From contig DEXG01000014.1 in assembly GCA_002364005.1 (NCBI GenBank), positions 5,248 to 12,140 of the forward strand: DNA of 6,893 nt, written 5' to 3'. Positions 5,266 through 6,893 of this stretch are shown piece by piece. The position numbers and the translations under genes were made by a program. The stretch is from Phycisphaerales bacterium UBA3190 (lineage in GTDB: Bacteria > Planctomycetota > Phycisphaerae > Phycisphaerales > UBA1924). The notes beneath the pieces were generated by a model. It ran no database searches and was not told the origin of the DNA. It saw nothing but the letters and a program-made list of their open reading frames with translations. The number at the start of each line of letters is the position of its first letter. Positions within the stretch are counted from its first letter, which is position 1.

Positions 5266-6723
5266 ATGAGCCAGAAGAAGCCCAACACCAAGAAGATCAA
5301 GCCCCCCAAAGGCACCCGCGACCTCTACCCCGAGGACCTGCTGCGCCAACAGTACATCACCAACGCATGGCGCGACGCCGCATTGCGTTGCGGGTTCGAC
5401 GAGATCGCAGGCCCGACCTTCGAAACCACCGAGCTCTACGCCGTCAAATCCGGCGAGGGGATCCTCGGCGAGCTCTTCCAGGCCTTCTCGGGCAAGTCAC
5501 CCAAAGAAGTCGAACGCGTCAAAGAAACCGGCCAAGCCGAGTTCGCCCTCCGCCCCGAGTTCACCCCCACCCTCGCGCGAATGTACGCCGCCAAGGCCAA
5601 AGAACTCCCCCAACCCTGCAAGTGGTTCACCGCCGGCCCCTACTTCCGCGCCGAGCGCCCACAGCGCGGACGACTGCGGGAGTTCCTGCAGTGGAACTGT
5701 GACATCATCGGTGTGAGCTCGAACGGGCCGCCCAATGGTCCTGGTCACAACGAAACCATGGACGCGGAAATCTTTGCGGTGCTCGTTCGCCTCTTTGAAG
5801 ACTTGGGATTGACACACGATGAGCTCATAATCCACTATACGAATCGGCAGGCTGTTGTTGATGCAATGGTGCGAGCAGGTTTGTCGAAAGACTTGAGCGA
5901 GGACGCACTTTGGTTACTTGATCGCAGAAGCAAGATGAGCCACGAAGCATTTTTGTCTGAAGCAGATGCGATCGGCCTTGATCTGGAGACATTCGAAAAA
6001 TCTATTCAATCTCAATCATCCGATGCTCAGTTTTTCACAGACGAGCTCATGGATGCCATCGGTACACATGATGAGTACAAATGGTACGGATGGGATCCTT
6101 CAGTTGTCCGCGGCCTCGCCTACTACACCGGCACCGTCTTCGAGGCCATCGCCGACGGCGAGCGCGCCGTCGCCGGTGGCGGACGCTACGACAACCTCAT
6201 CGAACTCTTCGGCGGCCCGCCCACCCCCGCGTGCGGCTTCGGCATGGGCGATGTCGTCCTGGGCAACCTGCTCGAAGACAAAGGCCTCATGCCCACAGGC
6301 AGCGACCTCATGGACGCCGTCGCGCGCCCCCAGGCCTCCATCCGCCCCGTCGCCTTCGTCGTGCCCAACGGCGACGAGAACAACGAAGCGCTGGTCCACA
6401 CCCTCGTGGCCAATCTGCGCCGCGGCATCGAGTGCGAGCAGTGGAAATCGCGCGACGACCGCAAACCCTGGGACCGCGATCGCTACCGCGTGCCACCCAT
6501 GCACGCGCGGGTGACATACAAGTCCACACGGAACCTCAAGAAGCTCCGCAGCGATGCCGAGAAACAGCACGCCCGCTTCTTCGTCGAGATCCACGCCGAC
6601 AACAAAGTCGAACTGACCAACATGGATACCCGCGAACCCATCACCAGCGAAACCCACGGCTCATTCAGCATCGATCCCACCGCCGAAAACTATGTCGGCA
6701 CCGCGATCGCCGCGAGGTCGTAA
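5266..6723 (+). CDS. hisS: Histidyl-tRNA synthetase
   Basis: HisRS attaches histidine to tRNA-His using ATP. It is a class II enzyme acting as a cytoplasmic dimer. In the 485-residue product, PPKGTRDLYPED (13-24) opens the catalytic core. ALRPEFTPTLARM (94-106) and motif 2 (FRAERPQRGRLREF, 127-140) follow. The histidine-specific RGLAYYTGTVFEA (282-294) and motif 3 (AGGGRYDNL at 303-311, GFGMG at 324-328) complete the core. The C-terminal anticodon-binding domain (about 358-455) has an extra Arg/Asp-rich stretch at about 394-420, and the protein is longer than the usual 420-430. ATG 5266 is chosen because the 23 codons from the earlier ATG (5197) have no family character and would overlap the TPR-like gene start. 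No Shine-Dalgarno site is present. Residues about 150-281 are encoded by markedly AT-richer DNA than the rest. Confidence 0.95.
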   Translation: MSQKKPNTKKIKPPKGTRDLYPEDLLRQQYITNAWRDAALRCGFDEIAGPTFETTELYAVKSGEGILGELFQAFSGKSPKEVERVKETGQAEFALRPEFTPTLARMYAAKAKELPQPCKWFTAGPYFRAERPQRGRLREFLQWNCDIIGVSSNGPPNGPGHNETMDAEIFAVLVRLFEDLGLTHDELIIHYTNRQAVVDAMVRAGLSKDLSEDALWLLDRRSKMSHEAFLSEADAIGLDLETFEKSIQSQSSDAQFFTDELMDAIGTHDEYKWYGWDPSVVRGLAYYTGTVFEAIADGERAVAGGGRYDNLIELFGGPPTPACGFGMGDVVLGNLLEDKGLMPTGSDLMDAVARPQASIRPVAFVVPNGDENNEALVHTLVANLRRGIECEQWKSRDDRKPWDRDRYRVPPMHARVTYKSTRNLKKLRSDAEKQHARFFVEIHADNKVELTNMDTREPITSETHGSFSIDPTAENYVGTAIAARS

Positions 6724-6738
6724 GCACCGTGCCCTCTC

Positions 6739-6755
6739 TGGCTCCGAAGGAGCCA
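6739..6755. terminator. Hairpin after hisS
   Basis: Bases 6739-6745 (tggctcc) pair perfectly with 6749-6755 around a GAA loop, 16 nt past the hisS stop. No T-run follows, so it is a weak terminator candidate. It may instead be the outer part of the repeat element that begins at 6761. Confidence 0.4.
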
Positions 6756-6760
6756 AGGTC

Positions 6761-6893
6761 TGTAGCCACGGGTGGAGCGAAGCGGAACCCGTGGGAAATA
6801 GGTGACATGCATTCCTTCGCCCCGATGGGGCGATGGGATCTTGCATCGCTCCAACTACTCCACGGGTTGCGCTTCGCTCCACCCGTGGCTACA
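6761..6893. repeat. Large inverted repeat at right edge
   Basis: Bases 6761-6794 and 6860-6893 are reverse complements over 34 bases with a single mismatch, separated by 65 bp. Each arm also folds on itself (ccacgggt 6766-6773 with acccgtgg 6787-6794). The spacer holds another perfect hairpin (tcgcccc 6817-6823 with ggggcga 6827-6833). The layout of two inverted palindromic units is REPIN-like. From memory, the arm sequence belongs to a palindrome family frequent in planctomycete genomes. The right arm runs to the last base, so the element may extend further. Confidence 0.85.

Noticed and set aside
6661..6882. Minus-strand 73-codon open frame over the hisS end and inverted repeat
   Set aside because: Its sequence is the translation of the palindromic repeat (for example LHPWLQTLAPSEPE) plus antisense of hisS. 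Such frames are a common source of false gene calls.

Overview
The window looks like a stretch of chromosome from a GC-rich bacterium, probably of the Planctomycetota (Phycisphaerae-like). This is an inference. It rests on the high GC with C- or G-ending codons, the absence of a Shine-Dalgarno site before several genes, the nuoG-type and hisS-type sequences, and the 'acgggtggagcgaagcg' palindrome family at the right edge, which I associate with planctomycete genomes. No plasmid, phage, integrase, transposase or CRISPR signature is visible.

Layout. Positions 1-441 hold no convincing gene. They are packed with repeats: an exact 31-bp direct repeat (65-95 and 285-315), a diverged inverted copy (151-179) that makes a REPIN-like pair, an imperfect palindrome (220-284), a very GC-rich hairpin (371-394) and five copies of a heptamer (412-446). 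On the minus strand, truA (442-1272) follows a 67-residue single-pass membrane protein (1279-1482) by 6 nt, so the two are probably co-transcribed. Diverging from them on the plus strand is a 258-residue exported, Arg/Gln-rich, Lys-free protein (1670-2446). It ends at a pair of hairpins, the second a good intrinsic terminator shared with the convergent gene.

That convergent gene is a NuoG-type subunit of respiratory complex I (2568-4304, minus), standing without other nuo genes in view. Upstream of it on the same strand is a membrane-anchored TPR-like protein (4464-5204). Diverging from that over 61 bp is hisS (5266-6723, plus), encoding histidyl-tRNA synthetase. hisS is followed by a short hairpin and then a large inverted repeat (6761-6893) reaching the window edge.

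The genes do not form one pathway: tRNA modification (truA), tRNA charging (hisS), respiration (nuoG) and envelope proteins of unknown role sit side by side in short transcription units. I see no complete new system. The signals most worth following are the abrupt composition change inside hisS (about 5711-6110, roughly 48% GC against 65-73% on either side), the two unrelated REPIN-like families at the window ends, and the lysine-free exported protein.
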